Positions 9,952-18,851 of a DNA stretch of 47,634 nucleotides are shown here, piece by piece. The notes under the pieces are model-generated. The model searched no databases. It was not told where the DNA came from and worked only from the letters and a program-made list of their open reading frames with translations. A program made the position numbers and the translations under genes. This stretch comes from Dichelobacter nodosus (GTDB lineage: Bacteria; Pseudomonadota; Gammaproteobacteria; Beggiatoales; Beggiatoaceae): contig DYPE01000007.1 of NCBI GenBank assembly GCA_020720085.1, forward strand, positions 1-47,634, read 5' to 3'. Each line of letters begins with the position of its first letter. Position 1 is the first letter of the stretch.

Positions 9952-11160
9952 CTATTCGTGGCGCAAGGCATCAATGGGATCGAGTTGCGCCGCACGGCGC
10001 GCAGGAAAGTAGCCGAACACCACGCCCACAGCGGCGGAAAATAGGAATGCCTTGGCCACAATGGCGGGATCAAGCAAAAATGGCACGCCCATCCAGCCAG
10101 CGAACAGCAAGGACAGGCCCAGCGCGAGTAGAATGCCGAGCACGCCGCCAAACGACGACAGCACGATGGCTTCGACCAAAAATTGCAGCAATACCTCGCG
10201 TTCCAGCGCGCCGATGGCCAGCCGCGTGCCGATTTCGCGCGTGCGCTCGGTGACAGACACCAGCATGATGTTCATAATGCCTATGCCACCCACCAACAGG
10301 CTAACGGCTGCCACCGCGCTGAGCAAAGCGGTTAGCACCTTGGTGGTGCCGGTCAGGGTGTCGGCGATTTCCTTCATGTCGCGCACGGAAAAATCGTCCG
10401 CCTCGCCAGTTTTAGCGCGGCGGCGCTCGCGCATCAGGCGCTCAATGTTTTTCACAGCGTGTTCAGTGGACGCGCCGTCTTGCACGGAGACGTGAATCAG
10501 GCTAATGTCGAGATTGCCAGCAATGCGGCGCTGAAAGGCGCGCAACGGGATGAGCACCAAATCATCCTGATCTTGGCCCATGCTGTTTTGGCCTTTTATT
10601 TCAAGCAAGCCAATGACTTCACAGGATAATTTTTGCAGGCGTAATTTCGCGCCCACAACCTCTTGGCTACCGAATAACTCACGGCGCACGGTTTCACCCA
10701 GCAGGCACACGGCTTTGCCGGATCGCAATTCACTGTCAGTGAATGGCCGCCCTTGCGCCAGTTCGTGCCCGCGTGCGATCAAGTAGGCGTTGTCCGTGCC
10801 ATACACGGTGGTCGCCCAATTGGTATTGCCCACAATTGCGGTCAGATTGCGCGAGGCCGAAGGCGCGGCTGCGCGCAACTGTGGAATCTCGCGCGCAATG
10901 GCCTCGGCATCCGCCAATTCAAACGGCTTGGCCCCCGCCGATCCGCCGCCTGGCCCGCGCATTTGGCCTGGCCGCACGATGAGCAGGTTATTGCCCAACT
11001 TAGCGATGTCGGCAGTGACTTTGGCAGTGACGCCATTGCCCACGGTGACCATCACAATCACTGCTGCCACGCCAATTACCACGCCCAGCGTAGTCAAAAA
11101 CGAACGCAATACATTGCGCCGCATTTCGCGTACTGCGAGAATGAAAGCATTCCATAACAT
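9952..11160 (-). CDS. MacB/FtsX-type ABC transporter permease
   Basis: The protein has the MacB permease layout: an N-terminal helix (about 18-42, LTTLGVVIGVAAVIVMV), a large periplasmic MacB_PCD domain (about 45-270), and three C-terminal helices starting with the LLVGGIGIMNIMLVSVTERT segment and the TREIGTRLAIGA motif. Such permeases pair with a MacB-type ATPase and often a MacA-like adaptor to move peptides, antibiotics or lipoproteins across the envelope. Here neither partner is adjacent. The gene upstream is cheW, 110 bp away, so the ATPase must come from elsewhere or be lost. The protein is full length (402 aa) with no visible break. It precedes the EH_signature-like gene by 2 bp. Confidence 0.85.
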   Translation of the reverse strand: MLWNAFILAVREMRRNVLRSFLTTLGVVIGVAAVIVMVTVGNGVTAKVTADIAKLGNNLLIVRPGQMRGPGGGSAGAKPFELADAEAIAREIPQLRAAAPSASRNLTAIVGNTNWATTVYGTDNAYLIARGHELAQGRPFTDSELRSGKAVCLLGETVRRELFGSQEVVGAKLRLQKLSCEVIGLLEIKGQNSMGQDQDDLVLIPLRAFQRRIAGNLDISLIHVSVQDGASTEHAVKNIERLMRERRRAKTGEADDFSVRDMKEIADTLTGTTKVLTALLSAVAAVSLLVGGIGIMNIMLVSVTERTREIGTRLAIGALEREVLLQFLVEAIVLSSFGGVLGILLALGLSLLFAGWMGVPFLLDPAIVAKAFLFSAAVGVVFGYFPARRAAQLDPIDALRHE

Positions 11161-11185
11161 GGGTTTCTGGTGACCTCGTGGCCGT

Positions 11186-11204
11186 CAAGCCCTGCACGGG
11201 CTTG
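11186..11204 (-). terminator. Hairpin between cheW and the permease gene
   Basis: A perfect 7-bp inverted repeat (CAAGCCC / GGGCTTG) with a 5-nt loop sits 26 bp upstream of the permease start, after the chemotaxis operon. It has no T-run, so it may be a weak or Rho-assisted terminator, or only a structured leader. Confidence 0.3.
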
Positions 11205-11270
11205 ATAAAATGACTGATTACGGTTTATTTCGCCCGTTTGAGGCTAACAGACTTGTTAAGGCTGGCTTGC

Positions 11271-11837
11271 CTAGATTGGGCGAGACTCTGGGAGGGTATC
11301 TTGTGGGTTAGGCAGAAATTCTGCTGGCGCAGTGATGCGTTCCAGTGACTGTAATTGACTGAAGGATAAAATATAATTTGGGTTGAGCAGTACCACAAAA
11401 CGCTGGTCAGTCTTGGCTACGCCACGCATGAACCGGGTGCGCACGCCATTGCCCAGATCAGGGGCGGGTGCAATGTCTTTGCGTTGGAATTCAACCACGT
11501 TATTCACGGTGTCCACCACAATGCCAATGTCCAGCATTTCACCATTATCCTTCTCGACTTCCACAATAATGATGCATGTACGGCGGGTGGATTCGGTGGA
11601 TTTTTCGCCAAAACAAATCAATAAGTCCACAACCGGTATCACCGCGCCCAGTAGGTTGAGGATACCGCGTACATGGGCCGGTGCCATGGGTAGATGGGTG
11701 ACTTCGCTGTATTCAATCACTTTTTTAATCCGCAGCACTTCAATCGCGTACACTTCGGCAGCCAGATTAAAGGTGAGGTATTTTATTGCGGCATCTTCTT
11801 TGGTGGCCAACTGTTCGGTGCGGATAATGGTGCCCAT
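11271..11837 (-). CDS. cheW: Chemotaxis coupling protein CheW
   Basis: CheW links the CheA kinase to chemoreceptors at the membrane array. The 188-aa protein shows the CheW fold: KYLTFNLAAEVYAIEV at the start, HVRGILNLLGAVIPVVDL in the middle, IGIVVDTVNNVVEF later, and a final strand region with RFVVLLNP. The ATG at 11837 follows a strong GGAGG and lies 1 bp after the cheA stop, so the longer open frame upstream (to 11951) is not the real start. The C-terminal 25 residues after the fold (SLERITAPAEFLP onward) are a short extension. It is the last gene of the operon. Confidence 0.92.
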   Translation of the reverse strand: MGTIIRTEQLATKEDAAIKYLTFNLAAEVYAIEVLRIKKVIEYSEVTHLPMAPAHVRGILNLLGAVIPVVDLLICFGEKSTESTRRTCIIIVEVEKDNGEMLDIGIVVDTVNNVVEFQRKDIAPAPDLGNGVRTRFMRGVAKTDQRFVVLLNPNYILSFSQLQSLERITAPAEFLPNPQDTLPESRPI

Positions 11838-11838
11838 A

Positions 11839-14583
11839 TCATGCCTCCGTAGCGAGTAAAGGGAACGCAGCTTGGCGTTGGCTGGAATCCCGCGCGCTGG
11901 CGTGGGCTGTTTGGCGTTTGTTGGCGTAGCGTTTAACCAGTTCAGGCACATCTAAAATAAGCGCAACTTCGCCATTGCCTAAAATCGTGGCACCGCTAAT
12001 GCCTGATAATTTTTCAAATAGCTTACCGAGTGGCTTGATTACAGCCTGAAATTCACCTAGCAAGCCATCCACTACAAAGCCAGCTTGTTGGTTGCCATAA
12101 TGCACGACCACGACGTTTTGTCGTCGCCCTTCGTGTGCCCTAGGCGTTTCAGCGCCTTGTAGTGCGAACAATTGGCTTAGATATAACAATGGCAATACGT
12201 TGCCGCGCAAGTTGATGTAGCCTGTATCCTGGCGCGCGCTGATTTCTGTGGATAATTCTACGCATTCCACTACACGATCCAACGGCACGACAAACGCAGA
12301 ACCTTGCACGGACAGTAAAAAGCCGTCAATGATCGCCAAGGTGAGTGGCAGGAAAATTTGTATGGCTGTGCCCTTGCCTTGCCAACTGCGCACTTCCACC
12401 GTGCCATTGAGCGCGTTGATGTTGCGCTTGACTACATCCAGCCCCACGCCCCGGCCTGAAAGTTGAGTGATCGTTTTGGCGGTGGATAGGTTGGGTTCAA
12501 AAATCAGATTATCAATTTCTTGTCCGGTCAATTCCTGACTAGGTTTGATCAAGCCATTTTTGATGGCAGCCGCCAAAATCGCTTGGCGGTTTAGGCCGCG
12601 ACCGTCGTCGCCCACCTCAATGACAATGCTGCCGGAGTCGTGGTAGGCATTTAATTGCACGGTGCCCAACGCGGGTTTGCCTGCTGCCAAGCGCTCGGCT
12701 TCCGGCTCTATGCCGTGATCAATGGCATTGCGCACCAAGTGGGTGAGCGGGTCATTGATTTTTTCCACCATGCTTTTGTCTAGCTCGGTTTCCGCGCCAT
12801 TGATTACCAAGTCGATTTGTTTGCCCAAATCTTGGCTGATGTCGTGTACCAGGCGGCGGAAGCGATTGAATGTGTTGCCGATTTGCACCATGCGCATACT
12901 CAATGTGCTGTTGCGGATGTCTTCCACCAGGCGTGACATCATGAATGCAGCTTCTTTGAGCTTATTGTTGTTGCTGTCTTGTACGAGCAAGTTGATGCCT
13001 GCGTTGGCAATGACCAATTCGCCCACGGAGTTGATGAGTTGATCCAGTTTTTGCGCGTCAACATGCAAGGTTTTGCGGGCGGCCTGGCGTGGCGCAATCG
13101 TTTGCGGCTGGAGAAAGGTGGCTCCGCCAGGCATGTCCTCCGGCATTGGTTGCACGCTTTCCCCTGTGTGCGGACGCGGTGGTACGCGCACGACTTGGGC
13201 CAGCCCTTCGTCTAGCGCTTGGCGGGTGAGTTCGCCGCTTTCTAGTAGAATTTCGCCCACGCGCCGGGGGTCTTCGGGCAATTCGCGCAATAATTGCACA
13301 TATTGCGCAAGTTGACAGCGGGGCGGCAAAATACGCACTTCGCAATAATCGCGCACTAAATCGAATAAGCCCTCGATTTCTTCTTGCTCTTGATGTTCGC
13401 TTTTGAAAGTAATTTCAAATCCCAGATAACAGGCATCTGGGTTCATGTCCTCGGGTTGTGGCATAGCGTCGTATAATGTGGCAAGACTGGCGATTTTGCC
13501 GTGCTCGGCCAAATAACGCAGGCTAGCCAGCGGTTCGACACCATTAATCAGCGCGTCCTGGGCAAAACGCAGCGAAATATGCCAGTTGCCGTCTTCCATG
13601 ACCGGTTCATTTTCTTTAATCACGCGCACAGGGGTGGCTGGTTGCGCAACTGGCATAGCACCACTGCTTCCAATGGGCAGAGTAGATGGCGCGGCATCAA
13701 TAAATGCGCGCAGTTGTTGTACCAATAACTCGCCCGCAGATTGTAGGTGCGGCGGAATTACGCCAAATTGTTCGCCGCCAGGTGGATGTGGGGCAATGGC
13801 GTTGAGTTGTTCTGTTATATGCTGGTGGCAATCCCGCAGCAATTGTTGCGCATCTTCATTGAGGGGCAACACGGCAGTTATCCAGCGTTGCAGTTCCGTT
13901 TCCAACTGCTGGGCAAAGCGTGCAAATTGTTTTTCGCCTACCAAATTGGCCGCGCCTTTGAGCGTTTGTATGGGCGGCAATAGCGGTTCTAGCGATGGCG
14001 TAGTGGCCTGGCTCCATTCGTCCAATGCGCGCGCCATGCGCGCCAGCGCTTCGCGCGCTTCTTCCATAAACACATGGAACAATTTATCGGGCCGAATACC
14101 CGAGGTGGGCAATACTGGGGCCACCCGGGGCAGAGTGGGTGCTTCCACTGGTGCGGCGGACGGCGGCATGATTTTGATCGCGCTAATTACTTCGCCGCGT
14201 TGGCACATTTCCAATTGGCTGCGCAATACTTGCTCAGTGGTCGCCAAATCAGGGCTGTCGTCTAAACCATCGGACACGTTATCCAACAATTTTGCCAATA
14301 AATCACGGCAGCCTAGCAGTACGCGGATAAGGTCAGGCGAGACTTCGGTTTTGCCATTGCGCACTTTGTCGAGTAGGTTTTCCACCAGGTGGGTAAAGTT
14401 GGCAATGCGTTCCAGCCCCACCACACCCGCCGAGCCTTTGATGGTGTGAAAACCACGGAATAATACTTTAATCGCTTCAGCATCATGCGGGGTGGATTCT
14501 AGCAGCAAAAGAGAATCCTCGATTTGTTGCAAGGTGTCCTGGCTTTCTAACGCGAATAATTGACGCAGTTGTTCTATGCTCAT
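11839..14583 (-). CDS. cheA: Chemotaxis histidine kinase CheA with a degenerate second Hpt domain
   Basis: Domain order: Hpt1 with phospho-accepting His46 in FHTIKGSAG, an Hpt-like second domain (about 165-270) in which the matching site reads IQTLKGAA so Gln206 replaces His, a linker, the P3 dimerisation helices, HATPase_c (NAIDHGIE, GDDGRGLN, GRGVGLDVV) and a C-terminal CheW-like domain ending near residue 880. At 914 aa it is longer than E. coli CheA (654 aa) because of the extra N-terminal material. It lacks a fused receiver. It phosphorylates CheB here and presumably a CheY encoded elsewhere. The start overlaps the STAS gene stop in an ATGA. Confidence 0.92.
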   Translation of the reverse strand: MSIEQLRQLFALESQDTLQQIEDSLLLLESTPHDAEAIKVLFRGFHTIKGSAGVVGLERIANFTHLVENLLDKVRNGKTEVSPDLIRVLLGCRDLLAKLLDNVSDGLDDSPDLATTEQVLRSQLEMCQRGEVISAIKIMPPSAAPVEAPTLPRVAPVLPTSGIRPDKLFHVFMEEAREALARMARALDEWSQATTPSLEPLLPPIQTLKGAANLVGEKQFARFAQQLETELQRWITAVLPLNEDAQQLLRDCHQHITEQLNAIAPHPPGGEQFGVIPPHLQSAGELLVQQLRAFIDAAPSTLPIGSSGAMPVAQPATPVRVIKENEPVMEDGNWHISLRFAQDALINGVEPLASLRYLAEHGKIASLATLYDAMPQPEDMNPDACYLGFEITFKSEHQEQEEIEGLFDLVRDYCEVRILPPRCQLAQYVQLLRELPEDPRRVGEILLESGELTRQALDEGLAQVVRVPPRPHTGESVQPMPEDMPGGATFLQPQTIAPRQAARKTLHVDAQKLDQLINSVGELVIANAGINLLVQDSNNNKLKEAAFMMSRLVEDIRNSTLSMRMVQIGNTFNRFRRLVHDISQDLGKQIDLVINGAETELDKSMVEKINDPLTHLVRNAIDHGIEPEAERLAAGKPALGTVQLNAYHDSGSIVIEVGDDGRGLNRQAILAAAIKNGLIKPSQELTGQEIDNLIFEPNLSTAKTITQLSGRGVGLDVVKRNINALNGTVEVRSWQGKGTAIQIFLPLTLAIIDGFLLSVQGSAFVVPLDRVVECVELSTEISARQDTGYINLRGNVLPLLYLSQLFALQGAETPRAHEGRRQNVVVVHYGNQQAGFVVDGLLGEFQAVIKPLGKLFEKLSGISGATILGNGEVALILDVPELVKRYANKRQTAHASARDSSQRQAAFPLLATEA

Positions 14584-14909
14584 TTTAACGCTTCTCCTTC
14601 CGGCACCACCAATGGATCACCGAAAATCGCGGCCATGTGAAACGTGTCCAACACATCAATCACCACCGGGCTGTGCGCAGACAGGTGCAATTTTTTATGT
14701 TGCCGCCCAGCTTCTTGTTTGAGCAGCAGTAACAATTGAAATCCAGCCGTGTCCAATTCGCTTACTTCGGACAAATCTATTTCCAATTCCTGGCAGGTGT
14801 TCAAGGCATTGAGAAACTGACGTTTCGCCTCACGCGCGTTGTCTAACGTCAAGTCGCCAGCCATGTGTAAAGTACAACGGTTGGCACGGTTTTCGAGTTC
14901 AATGTGCAT
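14580..14909 (-). CDS. STAS-domain protein (anti-sigma factor antagonist type)
   Basis: A 109-aa single STAS domain with LHMAGDLTLDNAREA near the start, LEIDLSEVSELDTAGFQLL in the middle and an HMAAIFGD end. The site usually holding the phosphorylated serine is Thr54 (DTAG instead of DSSG). STAS proteins inside chemosensory operons are thought to act in partner switching or to tune CheA arrays. The longer open frame upstream is rejected because the ATG at 14909 follows a GGAG-type site and the extension reads through the end of cheB in another frame. The stop overlaps the cheA start. Confidence 0.85.
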   Translation of the reverse strand: MHIELENRANRCTLHMAGDLTLDNAREAKRQFLNALNTCQELEIDLSEVSELDTAGFQLLLLLKQEAGRQHKKLHLSAHSPVVIDVLDTFHMAAIFGDPLVVPEGEALK

Positions 14910-14931
14910 CCTGTTTCTCCTCCACACCCAT

Positions 14932-16122
14932 TCAAAATAATACAGTATTTTTATGCGCAAGCGTGTCCGCACGCCTCGGTGCACCTTGCAAAATGGCGTC
15001 CGCAATGTGCTCCAATGCCAACACACGATCCACCGCGCCGCGTTTAATCGCTTCTTTGGGCATTCCGTACACGATGCAGGTTTCTTCGTTTTGTGCGATA
15101 GTGTACGCACCCGCGCTATGCAGCTCGGCCATGCCGCGCGCGCCATCATCCCCCATGCCGGTGAGAAGTATACCCATGGCGTTTTTGCCAGCGATCTGCG
15201 CTGCGGAACGAAACAGCACATCCACCGATGGGCGGTGGCGGTTAATCACCGGGCCATCCTTCACTTCAATAAAATATTTCCCACCCAAGCGCTTAAGCAA
15301 AATATGTTCGTTACCTGGCGCAATCAGCGCGCGTCCTGGCATGATAGCATCGCCATTTTTTGCTTCTTTGATTTCAATCGCGCAAAGACCATTCAGCCGC
15401 TCTGCGAATGCGGCAGTAAAGCCGCTGGGCATATGTTGCACAATGGCGATACCTGGCGTTTCCAATGGCAACTTTCTTAGAATCAATTCCAATGCTTGCG
15501 TGCCGCCAGTGGATGCGCCCATCACCACCACCGTTTCCGTGGTTTGATTCATAGGCCGTGCGGTGGGCGGCAGCATGGCATCTGCCGATAGCTTAGGCGG
15601 AATTTCGCTGCCCAGTGCCGTCGCTGAGGGGATTTTTTGAAAGCGCGGTTCTGCCGCGACAGGCACGTCATTGTTCGTGGCAATCTCCTGATTACGCTTA
15701 AGTTTTTTCAAATTGGCACGAGCAGCAGCTTTTACTGTGTCAATAAACGACATGCGGACTTCATAAAGAAAGTCATGCACGCCAATTTTAGGCTTGGTAA
15801 TCACATCCACAGCACCCGCCGACAATACCTGCATGGTGGTTTGCGCGCCCTTCTCTGCCAACGTAGAGCAGACAATCACTGGCGTCGGACGCTCTGCCAT
15901 AATTTTGCGTAAAAACGTCAGCCCGTCCATTCTGGGCATTTCTAAATCCAGAATGATGACATCCGGCCAATTTTTCTCCATGTGCTGCATAGCGAAAATC
16001 GGATCCGAGGAGGCGGCAACCACTTCAATGCTGGGGTCGCTGCGCAAAATTTCGCCTAATGCTTGCCGCACCACAGCGGAATCGTCAATGATAATAGCCT
16101 TAATTTTGGGTGTCAGCGCCAT
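14932..16122 (-). CDS. cheB: Chemoreceptor glutamate methylesterase/deamidase CheB
   Basis: An N-terminal receiver (Asp13/Asp14 acidic pair, phospho-acceptor Asp59 in [11 protein letters not shown], Lys110 in ITKP) is joined by a linker of about 60 aa to the methylesterase domain. The catalytic triad is visible: Ser204 in GASTGGT, His230 in VQHMPSGF and Asp326 in TGMGDDGA. CheB removes methyl groups from receptors to reset adaptation. Its N-terminal end overlaps the 3' end of cheD by 23 bp. It is full length. Confidence 0.95.
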   Translation of the reverse strand: MALTPKIKAIIIDDSAVVRQALGEILRSDPSIEVVAASSDPIFAMQHMEKNWPDVIILDLEMPRMDGLTFLRKIMAERPTPVIVCSTLAEKGAQTTMQVLSAGAVDVITKPKIGVHDFLYEVRMSFIDTVKAAARANLKKLKRNQEIATNNDVPVAAEPRFQKIPSATALGSEIPPKLSADAMLPPTARPMNQTTETVVVMGASTGGTQALELILRKLPLETPGIAIVQHMPSGFTAAFAERLNGLCAIEIKEAKNGDAIMPGRALIAPGNEHILLKRLGGKYFIEVKDGPVINRHRPSVDVLFRSAAQIAGKNAMGILLTGMGDDGARGMAELHSAGAYTIAQNEETCIVYGMPKEAIKRGAVDRVLALEHIADAILQGAPRRADTLAHKNTVLF

Positions 16123-16657
16123 GCTGCTTGTTACCTATTGATTTTTTTTCTTGAACACTATGATAAACCCAGACATCGCCGTTGCCTATATCAAATAGGA
16201 TGCGTCGGTATCCCTCGCCGCCCAGATGACTGGACATAATACGAAAATTGTGTTGCCGCAATAAATCTTGCCCAATTTGCAAATTGCGCCCGCCAATGTT
16301 GGTAACTGAGGTGCGTACCGCTTCAGGGAACATATTACCACCACCAAAGACTTTCACTTGATATTCTTGCGGCGTAGTTTTGTGGCGTTTAATTTCTTTA
16401 AGGAACATATCAATGGCATCTTCGGCGTAACGACCATCCAAGTCTCCCGTGCGGTGGCGCTTGGGATTGGGCAGCATGTAATGGCACATCCCGCCAATGC
16501 GTTGACCAGGATGCCACACCGTAATCGCCACGCAAGAACCTAAAATTGTGCGCACTTGCACATTGCCGCTGCCAAAAAAAAACTCGCCAGGACGCAGAAA
16601 TATCTTCTCAGGCCGGTCGATAGGATTGGTGGTGGCGTGAGGTACATAAGGAATCAC
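16100..16657 (-). CDS. cheD: Chemoreceptor glutamine deamidase CheD
   Basis: CheD deamidates specific glutamines in chemoreceptors. The catalytic Cys42 lies in [12 protein letters not shown] and His59 in GGMCHYMLP, and the [10 protein letters not shown] block of the family follows. The protein (185 aa) has an N-terminal extension of about 15 residues. Start and stop overlap cheR (ATGA, 4 bp) and cheB (23 bp) respectively, so translation is tightly coupled. Confidence 0.93.
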   Translation of the reverse strand: MIPYVPHATTNPIDRPEKIFLRPGEFFFGSGNVQVRTILGSCVAITVWHPGQRIGGMCHYMLPNPKRHRTGDLDGRYAEDAIDMFLKEIKRHKTTPQEYQVKVFGGGNMFPEAVRTSVTNIGGRNLQIGQDLLRQHNFRIMSSHLGGEGYRRILFDIGNGDVWVYHSVQEKKSIGNKQHGADTQN

Positions 16658-17502
16658 AGCAAGCCACCTTGGCGTTTACGGTAAATCGTGGGGGCCATCA
16701 GTTCCACGGTGTCGCGGATGCCTGGGTCGGTCAATCCCATTAAACTCTCCGCGTGGCCAATAAAACAATGTCCACCAGGCCGCAATACGCTTAGAATACG
16801 CCGAACAATTTTTTGTTTAGTTTCCGTATTAAAATAAATCAAAATATTGCGCAAAAAAATAATGTCGAACTGGCCTACTCCGCGTAGTTCTTGATTCAAA
16901 TTAATTTGCTCAAACCGTACCCGGTTGCGCAATGGTTTGTCTACTAAAAAAGTGCCCGCTTGTGAACGCACGCCTTTGAGGCAATATTTGGCGAGGTATT
17001 CTTTGGGCATAATTTTAGCTGTGTCCATGGAATAATGACCGGTGCGAGCCATTGTCAACATGCGTGTGCTAATATCCGATCCTAACACTTCCCATTTTCT
17101 AAAATCACCCAGTTTTTCCATGCACACCATGGCAATACTATACGCCTCTTCGCCAGAAGAACACGCCGCGCTCCAAGCGCGGAACACAGTCCCCGCCGGT
17201 ACGGCGGGGAGCACCCGCTGTTCAAGGTAGGTAAAGTGATCTGGCTCGCGAAAAAAATGTGTTTCATTGGTGGTGAGCAAATCCACCATAATTTGCAACT
17301 CATCCTGGCGCGCACTGTCTGTGACAATGCGAAAATACTCATCAAAAGTGCGCAGGCCATAATGGCGCACGCGCTTATTTAACCGGCCCGCCACTAACAT
17401 TTTTTTGGTAGGCGGGAGATAAATACCCGCCACATCAAAAATGAGTTGTTTGAACCGGTTAAATTCGGCGTCGCTGATTTGGGTGAATGCAGAAAATTCC
17501 AA
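16654..17502 (-). CDS. cheR: Chemoreceptor methyltransferase CheR
   Basis: CheR methylates receptor glutamates with S-adenosylmethionine. The N-terminal helical domain (about 10-80, AGIYLPPTKKMLVAGRLNKR) is followed by the SAM-binding domain with RAWSAACSSGEEAYS, DISTRMLTMAR, and the IIFLRNILIYFN and GGHCFIGHAESL motifs. The start is a TTG 9 bp after the speD stop, preceded by AGGG; no better in-frame ATG exists before the conserved N-terminus. At 282 aa it is of usual length. It shares the transcript with speD, an enzyme that uses the same cofactor. Confidence 0.93.
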   Translation of the reverse strand: MEFSAFTQISDAEFNRFKQLIFDVAGIYLPPTKKMLVAGRLNKRVRHYGLRTFDEYFRIVTDSARQDELQIMVDLLTTNETHFFREPDHFTYLEQRVLPAVPAGTVFRAWSAACSSGEEAYSIAMVCMEKLGDFRKWEVLGSDISTRMLTMARTGHYSMDTAKIMPKEYLAKYCLKGVRSQAGTFLVDKPLRNRVRFEQINLNQELRGVGQFDIIFLRNILIYFNTETKQKIVRRILSVLRPGGHCFIGHAESLMGLTDPGIRDTVELMAPTIYRKRQGGLL

Positions 17503-17511
17503 CAGATTGCC

Positions 17512-18321
17512 CTAGTTTATATTTTGTCCGTAGAAAATTTCTACCATTTCTCGCCGTAAATTTTCCTCAATGGATTTTCTTTCTTGATCGGAAAGATCAC
17601 CCGTGTTTACACCAAATAAATAATTCGATAAATCGAATTCCTTAAGCATCATTTTGGTGTGGAATATTTTTTCTTGATACACATTAACATCGATCATTTG
17701 ATAACGGGCGCGGGTATCTTCCGTTAGGTAGTTTTGAATAGAATTGATACTATGATCAATATAGTGCTTGCGTCCGCCCACATCCCGTGTAAAGCCGCGC
17801 ACGCGGTAATCCATGATGACAATGTCAGAGTCAAAGGAGTGAATCAAATAATTTAATACTTTAAGCGGAGAAATCTGGCCACAGGTGGAAACATCAATGT
17901 CCGCACGGAAGGTGCTAATACCATAATTGTCTGGATGGCTTTCAGGGTACGTGTGTACTGTGATGTGGCTTTTGTCCAAATGCGCCACCACTGCGTCCGA
18001 TAACAACGGCCCAGGCGCTTCGGTGAAGTGCGATTGATTCTGCGTGACTTCACCTTCAGAAATAAGCATGGTGACGCTTGCGCCTTGCGGATCATAATCC
18101 TGACGGGCAATGTTAAGGATATTTGCGCCGATGATGTCGCTGACATTGGTCAATATAGCGGTCAAGCGTGCCGCATTGTACGCTTCATCAATATATGCAA
18201 TATACGCTTCCCGTTCATTGGGAGTTTTGGCGTAACAAATATCGTAGATATTGAAACTTAGGCTTTTGGTCAGATTATTAAAACCATGCAGTCTTAATTT
18301 ATGAAATTGATCACCCATCAT
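17512..18321 (-). CDS. speD: S-adenosylmethionine decarboxylase SpeD, E. coli type
   Basis: SpeD is a pyruvoyl enzyme that decarboxylates S-adenosylmethionine for spermidine synthesis. The sequence has the E. coli-type [21 protein letters not shown]-terminus, and the self-cleavage site is in [14 protein letters not shown], making Ser118 the pyruvoyl precursor. The ATG at 18321 follows AGGAG at proper spacing and gives 269 aa, close to the 264 aa of E. coli. An upstream extension in the same frame to 18519 is rejected: it reads through the leader and gives no SpeD-like sequence. No spermidine synthase (speE) is adjacent. It is instead the first gene of the chemotaxis operon. Confidence 0.95.
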   Translation of the reverse strand: MMGDQFHKLRLHGFNNLTKSLSFNIYDICYAKTPNEREAYIAYIDEAYNAARLTAILTNVSDIIGANILNIARQDYDPQGASVTMLISEGEVTQNQSHFTEAPGPLLSDAVVAHLDKSHITVHTYPESHPDNYGISTFRADIDVSTCGQISPLKVLNYLIHSFDSDIVIMDYRVRGFTRDVGGRKHYIDHSINSIQNYLTEDTRARYQMIDVNVYQEKIFHTKMMLKEFDLSNYLFGVNTGDLSDQERKSIEENLRREMVEIFYGQNIN

Positions 18322-18560
18322 TAAAGCGGCTCCTAGGTAGACGGGAGGAAAATAAAAATTGTGGCCATATTCCCAACAGGAAAACGGACAGCACCTGCAT
18401 TGCCAGGGATTCCTCCCGGCGGGTTTATCACAAGCCAACTGACTGGCAGCCAAGTGGATCATGCGCCATGCCTCCCCACCGGGAGTTGCGCGTTTTCCGT
18501 CCGCCTTGCTTAGGCGCATTTGGATAGAGTCCCGCGCAACTTGTCACAGAAAACAGACGT
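18322..18560 (-). promoter_or_regulatory. Structured leader upstream of speD
   Basis: On the minus strand, CUCCCGGUGGG (18485-18475) can pair with CCCGCCGGGAG (18423-18413) over 11 bp with one G-U pair. The 51-nt interior can form further small hairpins, for example around CATGGCGCATG and GCCAGTCAGTTGGC. The downstream end runs into the AGGAG of speD. A CATAAT box near 18561-18566 could be the -10 of the operon promoter, but its -35 is poor. I recognise no known riboswitch. This may be a regulatory RNA or chance GC-rich pairing. Confidence 0.35.
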
Positions 18561-18566
18561 ATTATG

Positions 18567-18851
18567 CTAGGAAATTGCCTTCACGGCTAGAGCGTGCGTG
18601 CCACGAAAAAAACAAAACAGAAAAAATAGGGCACTCGCACCCAAGATTGAAAAAATATCGCAACCTCGGACACGGTTAGCCGCATTTCTAAGAAGCAGTT
18701 GAAATCCGCTGAGCCATGCCAATCGCAGGGTTTCGCGTGCATGTGGCCTCGCCCCCCCCACGCTACCCTTGCTGTTGATTTGGGCAGCAGCGGCGGGGGC
18801 GGTAACGGCGCAAGTGAAGCGGGGCTTTCCTAAATCACCTGCGCCCCAATA
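18567..18851. other. Intergenic region downstream of the beta-helix gene, no gene recognised
   Basis: The stretch contains A-rich tracts, a G/C-rich tail (18750-18815) and, at 18691-18701, the sequence AGAAGCAGTTG, a one-mismatch partial copy of the repeat arm found at 20921 and 7200. Nothing coding is convincing. Confidence 0.4.

Noticed and set aside
8576-11160. A Zorya anti-phage system
   Set aside because: Only a possible ZorC-like domain is present; no MotA-like ZorA, OmpA-like ZorB or helicase ZorD is in the window.
14910-15221. N-terminal extension of the STAS gene
   Set aside because: The extension overlaps cheB in another frame and lacks STAS similarity; the ATG at 14909 has a ribosome binding site.
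18541-18568. Plus-strand promoter TTGTCA-16-TATGCT
   Set aside because: It faces a region with no plus-strand gene; an sRNA is possible but nothing else supports it.
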